Counted from the stretch's first letter, positions 34,093-45,868 are shown. The stretch: DNA of 64,000 nt from Mesoplasma coleopterae (GCF_002804245.1 NZ_CP024968.1:62001-126000), one strand, 5' to 3'. The notes: a model not told the origin generated them from the sequence alone. Translations and numbers: made by a program.

Positions 34093-35511
34093 ATGAATAT
34101 TAAAGAGTTTAAATTTAATAAAATTTCTTTTGATTTTAAAAGAGATAAACTAAAATGAATTTCAATTGGTTTATGAGCATCATTATTCATTGTTGTAATA
34201 GTTTTATTTTCTGTTTTTTGAGCGACAAAAAATGTAATTTGAACTCAGGAAGATAGTTTTTCAAATTCTACAACCGGTCTTGCGGAAGACCAAATAAGTT
34301 ATGGTGGCATAGCAAAATCATATGGTGGCATAGCGATCTACCCAATGGCAATGACAATGGGTATGTTAGTTGCAATTTTATTTAGTTTGTATAAGTTTTG
34401 GAAGAAAGGACTTGATGTAATTCATCTTTCTATAGGTATAGCTATATGTATTCCTATATCTTTAATGGGTGCAAGTTTCTTTGGTAAATTAAATGCGCAA
34501 TCTCCCGGAGTCAATGCTGGAGGCGTTGGATTTTGAGGGCTTTTTGCATTTTGAGAGCCAGGCATGGCAATTCACGGAGGAGTATATGGAGGATTGTTAG
34601 CAGGAATTATCCTTTTCTACTTCGTTGGCAGAAAAACAAAAACGTCTATGTTAGTTTATGCAGATGCGATTGTGCCTAATATACTTTTAGGTCAAGCTAT
34701 AGGTAGATGAGGTAATTTCTTTAATCATGAAGTTATGGGGGCACCAGTAGCTGTTACATATCATGGTGGAGGATGAAATTTAGGGTCCAACGGAGTTGAT
34801 TGAACTAATGTTCATGATTACTATGGTTGACTGCCAAAATGAATAGGCAGAAATTTAATGGTTAGGGCGGATTCTTCTCAAACCATTAACGGCATTACAT
34901 TTAACAAAGGTGATTTAGTTCAATTATCGCCAATTTTCCTTTATGAGTCATTAAGTTTATTAGCTGCATGATTAATAATAACTTTCATTATTCCTAATAT
35001 AACAAAATGAATAAGCAAAAAACCTTGAAAAGTTGAAACTGGAAAATATAACTATAAATTATCATTTTCAATAAAACAATGATTTATGCCTTGAATTAAA
35101 TCTACAGATGAAGTTCAATCAGGAAGAGATATATGAAATTTAGCGTACTTTAGAAATATTGATGAAAAAGCAAAAGAACAATATTTAATAAGTTTGGAAT
35201 TGGATAGAAAAAAATATTTAAAACCAAAAGAGATTAATAAAGCTAATAAATTGAATGATTATATTTCAACCAAAGCTGGAGTTGAGTGCTTTGCATATTT
35301 CTTTGCATGAAATTTTGTAAGATTTTTCTTAGAATTAAGTAGACCAGATGATCACTTATTTGTTATGTATGATAAGCCATTATCATTATCATTAATTCTT
35401 ATATCATCTATAATAGGTTTAATTGGAATGATTGCTTCGCAGTATTGATTACCAAGTTTAATTAGGAAAAATGGCTATTTATATGAGAAAGAATATTTCT
35501 CACTAAATTAA
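34093..35511 (+). CDS. lgt: Prolipoprotein diacylglyceryl transferase
   Basis: Transfers diacylglycerol from phosphatidylglycerol to the lipobox Cys of prolipoproteins (one is at 58648). The 472-residue product is longer than typical Lgt through an N-terminal extension and loops, but keeps GMAIHGGVYGG (HGG motif), LGQAIGRWGNFFNHE, SPIFLYES (hPsqLYE region) and NFVRFFLELSRPDD. It needs many TGA codons as Trp. SD AAAGGCGAG precedes ATG 34093. A diverged paralogue lies upstream of trxB. Confidence 0.92.
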
Positions 35512-35531
35512 AATAAGAAGGGAGTGAAATT

Positions 35532-36485
35532 ATGTCATTTGCATTAACAGTCAAAGAAGAAGTAATTTCACACACTTTTGATGATGAACTAGGAAAAGCC
35601 TTTTTAGCAGGATTTATTAAGTACAATGGTGACTTAATTTGAAGTTCAGGTAATGAAAAATTAAAGTTAACATCAATCAGTAATAAAATTGCTAGAAGTA
35701 TATTTGGTCTTTGTAAAAAAATGTTTGATGGTCATATTGAAATTTCAGTTTCTCAAACACAAACCTTAAAACAAAATAAAACATTTCAAATAACCTTAAT
35801 AGGTAAAATTTCCGAGTTCTTAAAATCGTTAAATATTTGAGATGAAAACGGAATAAAGGTTATTGAGTTTAAACCTTTAAAACAACAAAAGGATAAAGAA
35901 GAATTAACTAAATTAAAACGTGCTTATATGGCTGGTGTATTTGTTGCAGTAGGTTCTGTTAATTCACCAGAAACAACTAATTATCATTTAGAATTACAAT
36001 TTAAAGATGAAGAGTCAGCAGTTTACGTTATTGCATTAATGAACAAGTATGGTTTTGATTTTAAAATTTTAAAAAGAAATGAGAAGTTATTTATTTGTTA
36101 TATTAAGAAAGCTATAATGGTTTCTGACTTCTTAAAATTTATTGATGCGTATCAAGCTGTCATGAATTTTGAAAATGAAAGAATTATGAGAGATGTTTCA
36201 AACAATGTAAATAGAGTTAATAATATTGATATTTCTAATGAAAAGAAAACCCTTTCTGCTGGTTTAAAGCAAATTGATCAAATAAGTAAAATTCAAGCTA
36301 ATTTAGCAACAAAAAGGCTTTCTGAAAAAGCTGCTTATCTTTGTGATCTTAGAATTCAAAATCCAAATGCGTCTTATGCTGAGCTAACAGAATTGATGAA
36401 CGAGAACGGTTATGAAATAACAAAATCTGGAGTAAGCAATTTATTTAAGATAATTGAAAAATTAAGTTTAGAATTTAAAATTTAA
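35532..36485 (+). CDS. whiA: WhiA-like DNA-binding protein
   Basis: 317 residues: an N-terminal LAGLIDADG-like fold (TVKEEVISHTFDDELGKAFLAGFIK; LKRAYMAGVFVAVGSVNSPE) and a C-terminal helix-turn-helix domain (ANLATKRLSEKAAYLCDLR, NPNASYAELTELM, GVSNLFKII). WhiA proteins bind DNA and affect division in other Gram-positives; recent work in mollicutes links them to ribosomal protein gene control. SD AAGGGAGTG precedes the ATG. Confidence 0.92.
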
Positions 36486-36543
36486 TATTGGACAAAACCA
36501 CTTTTTTAATGTTTAATTGAGATAAGGAAAAGGTGGAAAGAAG

Positions 36544-36780
36544 ATGGAAAAATATGAAAATGAAAATGCACTACTTTTGATAGCTGCTGCAAATTTAAAA
36601 AGAATCAGACATACTAAAAAACTAAGTCAAGAAGAACTTGGCTTTAGGTGTGGTATTTCAAAAAACTATATTTCCGATTTTGAAAGAGGAAAAAGAAATA
36701 TAACTATTAAAGTTTTTCAAAAAATAGTTGAAGGATTAGAAATAGAACCTGAAGAACTGTTAAAAACCCACTCTAAATAG
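36544..36780 (+). CDS. XRE-family helix-turn-helix regulator
   Basis: 78-residue Cro/CI-type DNA-binding protein, essentially one HTH domain: LKRIRHTKKLSQEELGFRCG, then ISKNYISDFERGKRNI, and a C-terminal EPEELLK. No effector domain is present. SD AGGTGGAAAG. Its target is unknown; the terminator begins inside the stop region, so it is separate from secG. Confidence 0.88.
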   Translation: MEKYENENALLLIAAANLKRIRHTKKLSQEELGFRCGISKNYISDFERGKRNITIKVFQKIVEGLEIEPEELLKTHSK

Positions 36781-36788
36781 TGGGTTTT
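36763..36788 (+). terminator. Terminator overlapping the XRE gene stop
   Basis: Ten-bp perfect stem aaaacccact/agtgggtttt, with the stop codon at the start of the 3' arm. Confidence 0.85.
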
Positions 36789-36850
36789 ATAGTATTGAAA
36801 TATAAAATGTAGTATTATTAAATATAATAAAAACAAAAAGGAGATAATTT

Positions 36851-37117
36851 ATGAATTCATCAACAGCGCAAATAATTGTTTTAGTTATAGAGATTGTAGC
36901 TATGATAGTTTCAATAATTATGATTTTAATTGGTATATTTCAAAATAAAAACTCTCAAAGTGGATTAAGTGCATTAAATGGTGGAAATGACGAATTATTT
37001 TCAAATTCAAAAGAACGTGGATTAGATAAAACCTTATCTACATGAATGATGACATTAGGTATTATATTTTTCATAGTAGCACTTGCTGCGTGCATATTAA
37101 CTAATATTTATCTATAA
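36851..37117 (+). CDS. secG: Preprotein translocase subunit SecG
   Basis: 88-residue protein with two membrane helices separated by the SecG linker SGLSALNGGNDELFSNSKERGLDKTLS. Accessory subunit of SecYEG. The last 24 residues are visible only when TGA at 37046 is read as Trp, so a standard-code gene call would truncate it. SD AAGGAG precedes ATG 36851; a TATAAT lies at about 36823-36828. Confidence 0.92.
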
Positions 37118-37141
37118 ATAACCTTTTTAGAAGGAGTTAAA

Positions 37142-40100
37142 ATGAAACTTAAATTAATCCTCAAACAGTCATGAAAAGATTATAAGAACAAGAGTATACT
37201 TTACTTTGTTTTCATAATCTTTTTGACAATTATATTGGGAATTATTCTTGGTATTTTATCGTTTATAACTTTTGCTGAAATGAATATGAAAGATACTCAT
37301 CGATCAAGATATGGTGGACAAATATATGTGCAAAACAATTTAGTTAGTAAAAATTATGTTAGCAATGAAGGTATTAAATTAACAGACAGAAGCATAGTTG
37401 ACGCACAAGGTAAGCTTAATAATTATATTTATAACAATCTTAATTTAGAAACAAAATATAAAATAGGTGCTCAGTATGACGAAATCATTGATGTATATAT
37501 CGATTTAATAGGTCAATATTTTAAGGGGAACATTAAAACATTTAGATATTCTTCATCACAAAAAAAACAGGAATCTTTAGCAAAAATTAACAAACCAGAA
37601 AATTTAACTATTGATATACAAACACTTATTCAAATTAATGAAGATCTTTATAAAAATTTATCATTGATTTCAAGCGAACTTTATATGCTTTACTTATATG
37701 ATGGTTTAAAAGACAAATATACATTTTGATCTCACCCCGTTGAATGAAATATTAAAGATCAGTTTAAAAATAATCTTACATTATCTTTAAACCCAAATTA
37801 TAGAGATAATTTTAGAAATGATGAAGAGTTCAATAAATATTCTGAATTTAATCCTAATGAAGCAAGTAACTTTAAAATTTATAATGAAAAACCTACTTCT
37901 GAATTTTCAATTGAAGATAGAGAAAAAATTTATAAAGGTCAATTTGTTTATACAACCCCAAGATATTTAGAGTTGAATAATTTAAAAATTGGAGATACAA
38001 TAAAAATTTTTCGTAATGAGACTTCATATGATTTTTTAGTTAAGGGTACCATAATGACTCCTTATTTAACAACAATGAATTATGATCAAGGTAAAATGAC
38101 AACTGGCTTACAAGGATATTATTATTTATTAGGTAATAATAGAAAAATTAGTGACAATGAAAATGATTTGAGACTAGATAGCCAAAGATTAAGTTATTCA
38201 ATTTTAAATAAAAATATAAAAAAAGTTAATGAAGATATATCTAATTTCATGAATGATGGTTTTTATTATTCAAAAGAGCTAGATCAAAATGGCAATTTGA
38301 AATCAACTTATTTAAGTACTTTATGAAATGACATTTATAAAACGGATGTATATAGTGTTACATACAATTTGCTTTCAAAAATTTTATTAGTTATTATAAT
38401 TGGTCTGCTTTTAATTATTTTTATTGTTTTTTATTTTATGTGTGAAAATTTTTCAAAGTTAAATAAAGAGACTTATTATAATTTAAAAGCAATGGGTTGT
38501 GGTAATGTTACATTGACTTTAATTTCATCTATATCTGCAATTATTCCTATTTTAATTTCATTTATATTTTCTGTATTCATTTCACTGCCAATTGCCAAGA
38601 TGTTCGCAGTATCAGTAGCTACAGCATATTCTTTTTCATGGCCAGAAGTAATGTTAACTTGAAAATTACTTATTTATACAATAATTATTGTTTTTGGAAT
38701 ATTTGGAATATTTATGCTTAATAACTTTATTGTTATATCTGGTAAGAAAGCAAAAATAAACAGATTTAAAGAAAACAAAAAGCCTTCAAATTTTATTATG
38801 AGTACTAAAAAAATTATTACTCCGTTACCTAGCAGAACAAGAATTGGTTTATCATTTGCTTTATCCAATATAGCAAAAAATATTTATTGCTTTATTATAT
38901 TATCTTTAGTTTTTACGGTAATATTATTTACTTTCCAATTTAATACCTCAGTTAATAAATCAGCTAATTCAATGGTTAGTTTTGCTAGTCCTGAAATTTC
39001 AATAAAATATCAAAGCAGTTCGTGAGATTTTAAAACAAATTATTCGATTGATGAAAAAGGTGAAAAGAAAATCAGTTATGATTTTTCTACTGAGCAAATA
39101 ACAGATTATAAAGAAATTGATGATCTTATTAACGTGTCAGATTATGAAAGTCTAATAGGTATGATAATTAATACGTCATTTGAAAATGTTTCAAATAGTT
39201 TTTATGCAGAAGCTTCAAATTACATGATAACAGGAGAATTTATTTGAAATGTTGCTGAATCAATAAAAACTGAAGAGGAACTAAAAGTTAAAATTATTAA
39301 CCCGTTAATATTAGCTATAAGTATTAATTCACAAATACCACCACAAGAAAAAGAAAAAGTACTAAATTGATTAAAAAATTCTGAAAATCAAAAAACAATT
39401 TGAACATACTATAAGTTACTACAAGATAGAATTTTTAGTTTAAAAACTGATCTTGATGACTTAGGTATTGAACAAGAATCAGTTTTTCCAATTAACTTGT
39501 TGTTTGGAAAAACTGTAATAATACCTGGAACCAAAAACTATTGAAGTTCAAGTGTGAAGTTTTCCAATATTTCTGATGGGAAAACTTGAGGTAGTGCAAC
39601 TTCTGTTGCGGCAAGTAAGCAACAACCCCATAATAATATTCAAACAATTTCTGAATCAAATTCAGCTGCAATTGGTAGCACAATAACAAAAATTAAAATG
39701 CCAAACGGCAATCAAGTTTCAGCATTAAAGGTAGAAGTGGCAAAACCTTTAGCAGACAGATACGGAATGCGTTCTGGTCATACAATGTTAATGAGTGTAG
39801 AATCTTTGAAAACAAATGAAATTTCAGAAGTTAGAATTCCTATCTACATTTCAGGCATAAGAAATGATGATCTTTTAACTAAAAATATATATTTTGAAAA
39901 ATCAGATTATTTTAAAGTTTTAAAAGAGACGCTTGAAAGTAGAGCAACACCATTTATTACACAAACTTATGATAGTGAAGTTTTAAAAAAATCTGAATGA
40001 GAAAGTTATGAAAATCTAATAGATGAAATAATAAATAAATCAGAGTCAAATGACCCTATTGAAAATCAAATTTTAAATAATTCACAATTTTCAAAAAGTG

Positions 40101-40741
40101 ATATACCAGTAAATCTAAGGTATTTAACATTACCTAAAGTTTCTAATAAACTTGTTTACGACTTAGTTAAAGAAGAATCAACTACTATGCAAAGTGATAG
40201 AACAGATTTATTAAGTTATTGAGATAAAGTAGACTCACCAGATAAATTTTGAAGTTCTAAAAATGGTTTATATTTAAATTCACTTTCTAAAGATGTATGA
40301 AACTATAGATTAATTAGAGACGCAATTTTATCTAAAGCTGCTCCATTCCAAAATATTATGAGAACACTTGATCAGTCTTTAGTTGGTATGGTTTTAGCTA
40401 TATCATTAGTTTTGATTTCACTGATTTTATTTGAAAATAAAAATACAATTATTTTATTTAAGTCTCTGGGATATAAAACTAGAGAAATTAACAAGTATCT
40501 TGTTACTGGATACCTGATAGCAGCAATTGGAGCCTTAATCACAGCACTTGTAGTAAACAAATATATTATAGGTTACTTATCACCTGTAGTATATGAAACT
40601 GCCGGCATTTCACTAACATATGTCTTAAGTTATTCTTACATTTTATATGGTGTAATTCTTACTTCAAGTTTTATATTATTAATATTAGGTTCAATTAAAA
40701 TATATACGAAAAGACAAAATCCAAAAGAAGTAATTAAATAA
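37142..40741 (+). CDS. Large FtsX-like ABC transporter permease (1199 aa)
   Basis: Single frame of 1200 codons when TGA is Trp. One N-terminal helix (about residues 20-45) is followed by a ~350-residue extracytoplasmic region. Then come a block of helices (about 405-530), another helix near 580, a second ~450-residue external region and a final three-helix FtsX block (about 1070-1185, VLISLILFENKNTIILFKSLGYKTREI). This two-half MacB/LolE/FtsX-type layout suggests lipid or lipoprotein handling or peptide export. No ATPase gene adjoins it. SD AAGGAG precedes ATG 37142; 24 bp separate it from secG. Confidence 0.82.
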
Positions 40742-40750
40742 GGAGAAAAT

Positions 40751-42097
40751 ATGATTAAAATAAATGAAACAAAAAAAGCTATTAAATTAATAGCGGTAAA
40801 AGATAACTCTAAAAATAAACTAATAAAAGATAAACCAGGACAAATAACTTTAATATCAGAAGATAAAACAGTTTATTTAGTTCTTAAAAAAGATGAAGAA
40901 ACATTTACTGAACAAATTTCAGCGGGTATCAAATCTGTTATTTCAAATTTTGATTTTGATATAGATATAGAAATAGATTCTTTTGAAACAATATGTAAAG
41001 GTACAAAAAAAGAAACAATTATTAAAACAATTTTTGAAACAATTTCGTTTGAAACACACAAAGGTTTATCAATTGCTAAAACAGAAAAAGAAGTAAATTA
41101 TAATTTAGTGTTTACCGGAGATTTTAAAAACTTAATTTCTGAATTAAAAATTATTTGTGAACAAATTAATTATGCTAGAGATTTACAAGACACACCACCA
41201 AACATTGGAACTAGTGAATATTATGCTGAAAAATTAGTTAATGATGCAAAAGGAATAAAAGGATTAAAAGTTACTGTTCTAGGTAGAAAAGAAGCAACTA
41301 AATTAAACATGGGACTATTCTTAGGAGTTAATGCAGGATCAGCTCATGAACCAAGAATTGTTGTTATGGAATATTGTGGAGATTCTTCAAAACCAAAAAC
41401 AGGATTAGTTGGAAAAGGAATTTGCTTTGACTCTGGAGGATATAACTTGAAACCTTCAAATTATATGGAAGGAATGAAATTTGATATGTCAGGAGCAGCT
41501 GTTGTTTTATCAGCAACAATGGCATTAGCAAAAGCAAATTCAAAGGCCAATATTGTAGCAATTGGTATGTTTACAGATAATAAAATTGGTCAAAATGCTA
41601 CTCTACCAGATTCTGTTATTGAATCAATGAGTGGAAAAAAAGTTTTAATTTATGATACAGATGCAGAAGGAAGATTAGTTTTAGCTGATGGTATCAGTTA
41701 TCTAGTTAAAGAAAAAAATGTTGATCAAATTATTGATGCTTCAACTTTAACTGGAACAGTTTTATTTGCTTTAGGGCACAATGCAACAGGAGCTTTTTCT
41801 CATTCAGATGAATTAATTAAAGAATTAAGCAAAGCATCTGAAAAATCAGGTGAAAGATTTTGAAGATTACCAATTTTTAAGGAACATTTAAAACAAGTTA
41901 AAAAAGATGCTGCTCCCTTAGCAGATTTAACAAATGCTTGCAAAGTGAGATACGAGGATTGTTCATATGCTGCAGCGTTCTTAAATGAATTTGCAGAAAA
42001 TAAGCCGTTCTTACATTTAGATATTGCAGGAACAGCAGATAAAGAAAATAAAGGTCAAGGTGTTTTGGTTAAAACATTATTTGAAATGTTGAAATAA
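40751..42097 (+). CDS. Leucyl aminopeptidase, M17 family (copy 1)
   Basis: 448-residue two-zinc aminopeptidase. The C-terminal catalytic domain has VGKGICFDSGGYNLKP and TDAEGRLVLADG. The usual Asn before TDAEGR is replaced (IYDTDAEGR), the only one of the three copies with this change; the metal ligands themselves are kept. It begins 9 bp after the permease stop (SD AAGGAG), so it is probably co-transcribed with it. Peptide breakdown feeds this amino-acid auxotroph. It shares a 131-bp identical tract with copy 2. Confidence 0.93.
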
Positions 42098-42118
42098 AGT
42101 GGGTTTCCACTTTTTTCT
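42096..42118 (+). terminator. Terminator after aminopeptidase copy 1
   Basis: Seven-bp stem aaagtgg/ccacttt with a GTTT loop and a T run. Confidence 0.8.
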
Positions 42119-42150
42119 TTTGTTAACTACTTATTGTTTAGTGGATTAAG

Positions 42151-42159
42151 TGCTATAAT
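42151..42159 (+). promoter_or_regulatory. Extended -10 promoter of aminopeptidase copy 2
   Basis: TGCTATAAT is a perfect extended -10 element about 30 bp before the ATG. It gives copy 2 its own promoter after the preceding terminator. Confidence 0.6.
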
Positions 42160-42188
42160 TTTTTTAAATAGAAAGATGGTATATATTT

Positions 42189-43532
42189 ATGATTACATTA
42201 AATAAAAAAAATCACGATATTAAATTAGTTGCTGTTGGTGACAACAAAACTAATGAGTTTATCAAAGACAGTGCGGGAGCAGTTACATTTATTTCAGAAG
42301 ATAAAACAATCTATTTAGTTATTAAACAAAAAGGATGTAGAATAAAACAAATTAAAGCAGGTTTAAAATCAGCTTTAGCAAATTACAAACAAAATTTAAA
42401 CATTGATTTAGATTCAATTATTAATCAATTAGGAGAAGAAAATAAAGATTTAGTTTTCAATACTGTTTATGAAACAATTTCATTCTTATCACATGATGTT
42501 ATTTCATTTAAAAAAGATTCAAAACCAAACAAAGTTGAATTTAATATTCAAACATCAAAAGATTTCTCAGAATTAGAAACAGCAGCAGTTATAAAAACAG
42601 AATTTATTAACTATGCTAGAGATTTACAAGATACACCACCAAATATTGGAACAAGTGAATATTACGCTGAAAAAATTTCAAAAGATGCAGAAAGCATTGA
42701 AGGATTAAAAGTTACTGTTCTAGGTAGAAAAGAAGCGGAAAAATTTGGAATGGGACTATTCTTAGGAGTTAATGCAGGATCAGCTCATGAACCAAGAATT
42801 GTTGTTATGGAATATTGTGGAGATTCTTCAAAACCAAAAACAGGATTAGTTGGAAAAGGAATTTGCTTTGACTCTGGAGGGTATAACTTAAAACCTTCCG
42901 CATCAATGTTAGGAATGAAATTTGATATGTCAGGAGCAGCAATTATGTTATCAACAACTATGGCGTTGGCAAAAGCAAAAGCAAAAGCCAATGTTGTTGC
43001 TGTAGCAATGTTTACAGATAACAAAATTGGTCAAAATGCAACTTTACCAGAATCAGTTTTAACTTCAATGAACGGTTTAACTGTTGAAATTAACAATACA
43101 GATGCAGAAGGACGATTAGTTTTAGCTGATGGAATGACATATGCTATTAGAGAAAAAGGTGTTGATCAAATTATTGAAGCATCAACTTTAACAGGAGCAT
43201 TAGTAGTTGCTTTAGGAAGTTCAGCTATTGGTGTATTTACTCATCAAGATGAATTATGAAATACTTTTGAAGCTGCTTCATTACAAACAAGAGAAAGAAT
43301 GTGAAGATTGCCAATCTTCGAAGAACACTTAGAAAGAGTTAAATCTGGTGCTGTATTAGGAGACTTATCAAATGCCGTTAAAGGATATGAAGGAAGTTCA
43401 ACAGCAGCTGCATTCTTAAATGAATTTGCAGAAGAAAAACCATTCATCCACTTTGATATCGCTGGAACAGCTGATATTGATGGACGTGGTCAAGGTGTTT
43501 TGGTTAAAACATTATTTGAAGTTTTAAAATAG
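42189..43532 (+). CDS. pepA: Leucyl aminopeptidase, M17 family (copy 2)
   Basis: 447 residues with the canonical signature NTDAEGRLVLADG (about residue 303) and GKGICFDSGGYNLKP (about 222). It is the most standard of the three tandem copies, so it is the likely housekeeping enzyme. It has its own extended -10 promoter. SD AGAAAGATGG is modest. TGA codons at 43257 and 43302 are Trp. Confidence 0.94.
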
Positions 43533-43540
43533 CAAAAAAT

Positions 43541-43569
43541 AATCATAAGTATTCGCTTATGATTTTTTT
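43541..43569 (+). terminator. Terminator hairpin immediately upstream of aminopeptidase copy 3
   Basis: Nine-bp stem aatcataag/cttatgatt, 6-nt loop and seven Ts. Only 17 bp separate the T run from the next ATG, and 8 bp separate the hairpin from the previous stop. There is no room for a promoter between them, so copy 3 must depend on read-through or on a promoter inside copy 2. Confidence 0.85.
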
Positions 43570-43586
43570 AAATAGAAAGAGAATAT

Positions 43587-44936
43587 ATGATAACAATAAA
43601 TAACAAAAATTTGGAATATAAACTAGTTGCTGTTTCAAATAATGAAAAAAACAAAAATATATGCGATAAGGCTGGGTCTGTAACCTTTATTAGTGAAAGT
43701 AAAACATATTTTTTGGTAATTAAGAAAGACTCAATGTCGTATTTAAGACAACTAAAATTAGGATTATCTGATTTTATAAAACAAATTAAAGGTAACACAA
43801 ATATAGATTTTAAAAGCATTATTGAACTAATTAAAGATATTAAAGAAGAAATAATATTTAATGTGATATGCGATGTTATTTTGTTTGAAACTCATAATTT
43901 TGTAACATATAAAAAAGATGTTAAAAATAATCAATACATAGTTAATATTGATTGTTCTAATGAAATGCAAGGCTTATTAGAAGAAAATATTTTAAAAAAT
44001 AAATATGTAAATTATGCTAGAGATTTACAAGACTTTCCACCAAATATTGGAACAAGTGATTTTTATGGTAAAAAACTTTTATCAGATGCTTCAAAAATTG
44101 AAGGATTAAAAGTAAAAGTATTAAAAAATAAAGAATTAAAAGATTTAGAAATGAATCTTGTTTTAGCAGTAAATCAGGGTTCAAATCATGAAGCAAATGT
44201 TGTAGTAATGGAATACAATAATAATCCAAACGGTGAGAAAGTAGCACTTGTTGGAAAAGGGATTTGTTTTGATACTGGTGGATATGACTTAAAATCTACA
44301 ATGTTTATTGAAGGCATGAAATTTGATATGACTGGTGCAGCAATTGTTATGTCTATTGCAATGGCATTAGCAGAAGCAAAAGCAAAAATTAATTTTGTTG
44401 CTATTGGTTTATTTACAGATAACAAAATTGGTCAAAAAGCTGTATTGCCTGAATCAATCATAAGATCAAAAAATGGTTTAACTGTTGAAATTAACAATAC
44501 AGATGCTGAGGGAAGATTGGTTCTAGCAGATGGTATAACATATGCTATTAGAGAAAAAAATGTAGATGTTATTTATGATATTGCAACTTTAACTGGTGCA
44601 ACTGCAATGGCATTGGGTGAATCTGCGTCAGGAGTATTTACAGAGTTTGATGAAATGTGAAATAAGCTAAGCACAGCTTCAAAGTATACAACAGAAAGAT
44701 TTTGAAGATTACCAATCTTTGAAGAACACAAAGAACAAGTACAAAATGATTCAGTTTTAGCAGATTTAACTAATTCATGTAATAAGGGTCCAGGTGGGTC
44801 AACAGCAGCGGCTTTTTTAACTTTCTTTGCAGAAAATAAAAAATTCTTACATATTGATTGTTCAAGAGTTGTAAGAGTTGGATTAAAAGGCCAAGGATAT
44901 ATTGTTAAAACAATGTTTGAAATGCTTAAGAAATAA
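43587..44936 (+). CDS. Leucyl aminopeptidase, M17 family (copy 3)
   Basis: 449 residues, the most diverged copy. It keeps GKGICFDTGGYDLKS and NTDAEGRLVLADG, but the usual FDSGG is FDTGG and several loop residues differ (LQDFPPNIGTSDFYG, NHEANVVVMEY). Expression probably needs read-through of the hairpin before it. The different substrate pocket suggests a changed peptide preference; this is inference. Confidence 0.9.
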
Positions 44937-44986
44937 TTACTGATTTTTTGATATATAATAACTAATAAGAAAATAGAGGAATAAAT

Positions 44987-45655
44987 ATGAAAATTAATAC
45001 ATGAACATTTTACGATGCAAAAGATTTAGTTGACGTACAAATGAACCCACTACTAAGTGGTGATATAGTATTCTTAGTTTTAAGACCTGATATTAATCAA
45101 CCAAATAGATTATTAGGTTTTGGCTTACCAAAAGATAAATCTGCTACCGTAATTGTTGATTTACAAAATAAAGAATTATCTCATGATGATGTTTACGCAA
45201 TATTTAAAGGGAATTTAGGAATTACTCAGTCTCAAAATTTAAAACCAATTGAGATCAATGGTACTAATCTATCAACACCAATTAGATTGGAAAATATAGA
45301 AAAACTGGTTGAAGTATATAATGTGTTCTTTAGAACAGAGTCAATTGAATTTGATACAAATGATTATGCAACTGAAGAAGATTTAGCAAGACCTGACATT
45401 TTTACGGAATTAGATTTTAATAAAATTGCTCTTCCAAATATTTTGCAAAGTTTACAAGCAGGGATGACTGAATATAATAAGCAAATGGAATTCTTGCAAA
45501 AAACTGAAATGCCAAATGAGGAAAGAAAAGATAGAATTGTTTCTCTATCTGTCTTACAGTCTAATCTAATTTTATTTTTTGATAATGCATTAAGAAAACT
45601 AAATAATGTTGTTATTGAACAACAAGAAGAAATTAATAAATTAAAGAACAAATAA
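44987..45655 (+). CDS. Conserved-looking hypothetical protein, 222 aa
   Basis: No family recognised. A soluble acidic protein: the N-terminal half looks alpha/beta (WTFYDAKDLVDVQMNP, GDIVFLVLRPDINQPN), the C-terminal ~90 residues are helical and end in EQQEEINKLKNK, a short coiled coil. No signal peptide or membrane segment. The start at 44987 is upstream of an in-frame TGA (Trp) and has the SD TAGAGGAA; starting at 45041 would lose 18 residues. It lies between the aminopeptidases and purA without operon signs. Confidence 0.8.
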
Positions 45656-45741
45656 AATTAACAGGATTATAAATAACTATTTTATATAATAAATATTTTA
45701 ATATATAATTAAAAAGTAATTTAAAGATAAAGGAGTTATTA

Positions 45742-45813
45742 ATGAAGGTTCTTATCAATGTAATAAAAATAAATAGAAGAATATCAAAAATAACTCAAGT
45801 AATACAAAAATAA
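45742..45813 (+). CDS. Leader peptide upstream of purA (23 aa)
   Basis: A short ORF with a strong SD (AAAGGAG, 6 bp before ATG). The product, MKVLINVIKINRR followed by ISKITQVIQK, is basic and has six Ile in 23 residues. Its last codons and stop (806-813 in 45 kb numbering) form part of the 5' arm of the terminator that precedes purA. It therefore looks regulatory rather than functional as a protein. Too short for usual gene calling. Confidence 0.55.
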   Translation: MKVLINVIKINRRISKITQVIQK

Positions 45814-45848
45814 TCTCATTTTGCGCAAAAGTGCATGAGATTATTTTT
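45806..45848 (+). terminator. Attenuator-type terminator 20 bp before purA
   Basis: Perfect 14-bp stem (aaaaataatctcat with atgagattattttt) whose apical part can fold further (GCGC-AAAA-GTGC). The 3' arm ends in a T run. Only about 20 bp remain before the purA ATG, holding the SD, so purA transcripts must pass this hairpin. A ribosome finishing the leader peptide would cover the 5' arm and prevent folding. Confidence 0.8.
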
Positions 45849-45868
45849 TATTTAGAAAAGGATTTTTT

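Noticed and set aside
37142-40741. Multiple small broken genes in the permease region
   Set aside because: All breaks are TGA codons, which encode Trp here; the frame is continuous for 1200 codons.
45656-45868. Purine riboswitch before purA
   Set aside because: Mesoplasma species are known for guanine/deoxyguanosine riboswitches, but none of the conserved loop sequences is visible here; a leader ORF and terminator are seen instead.
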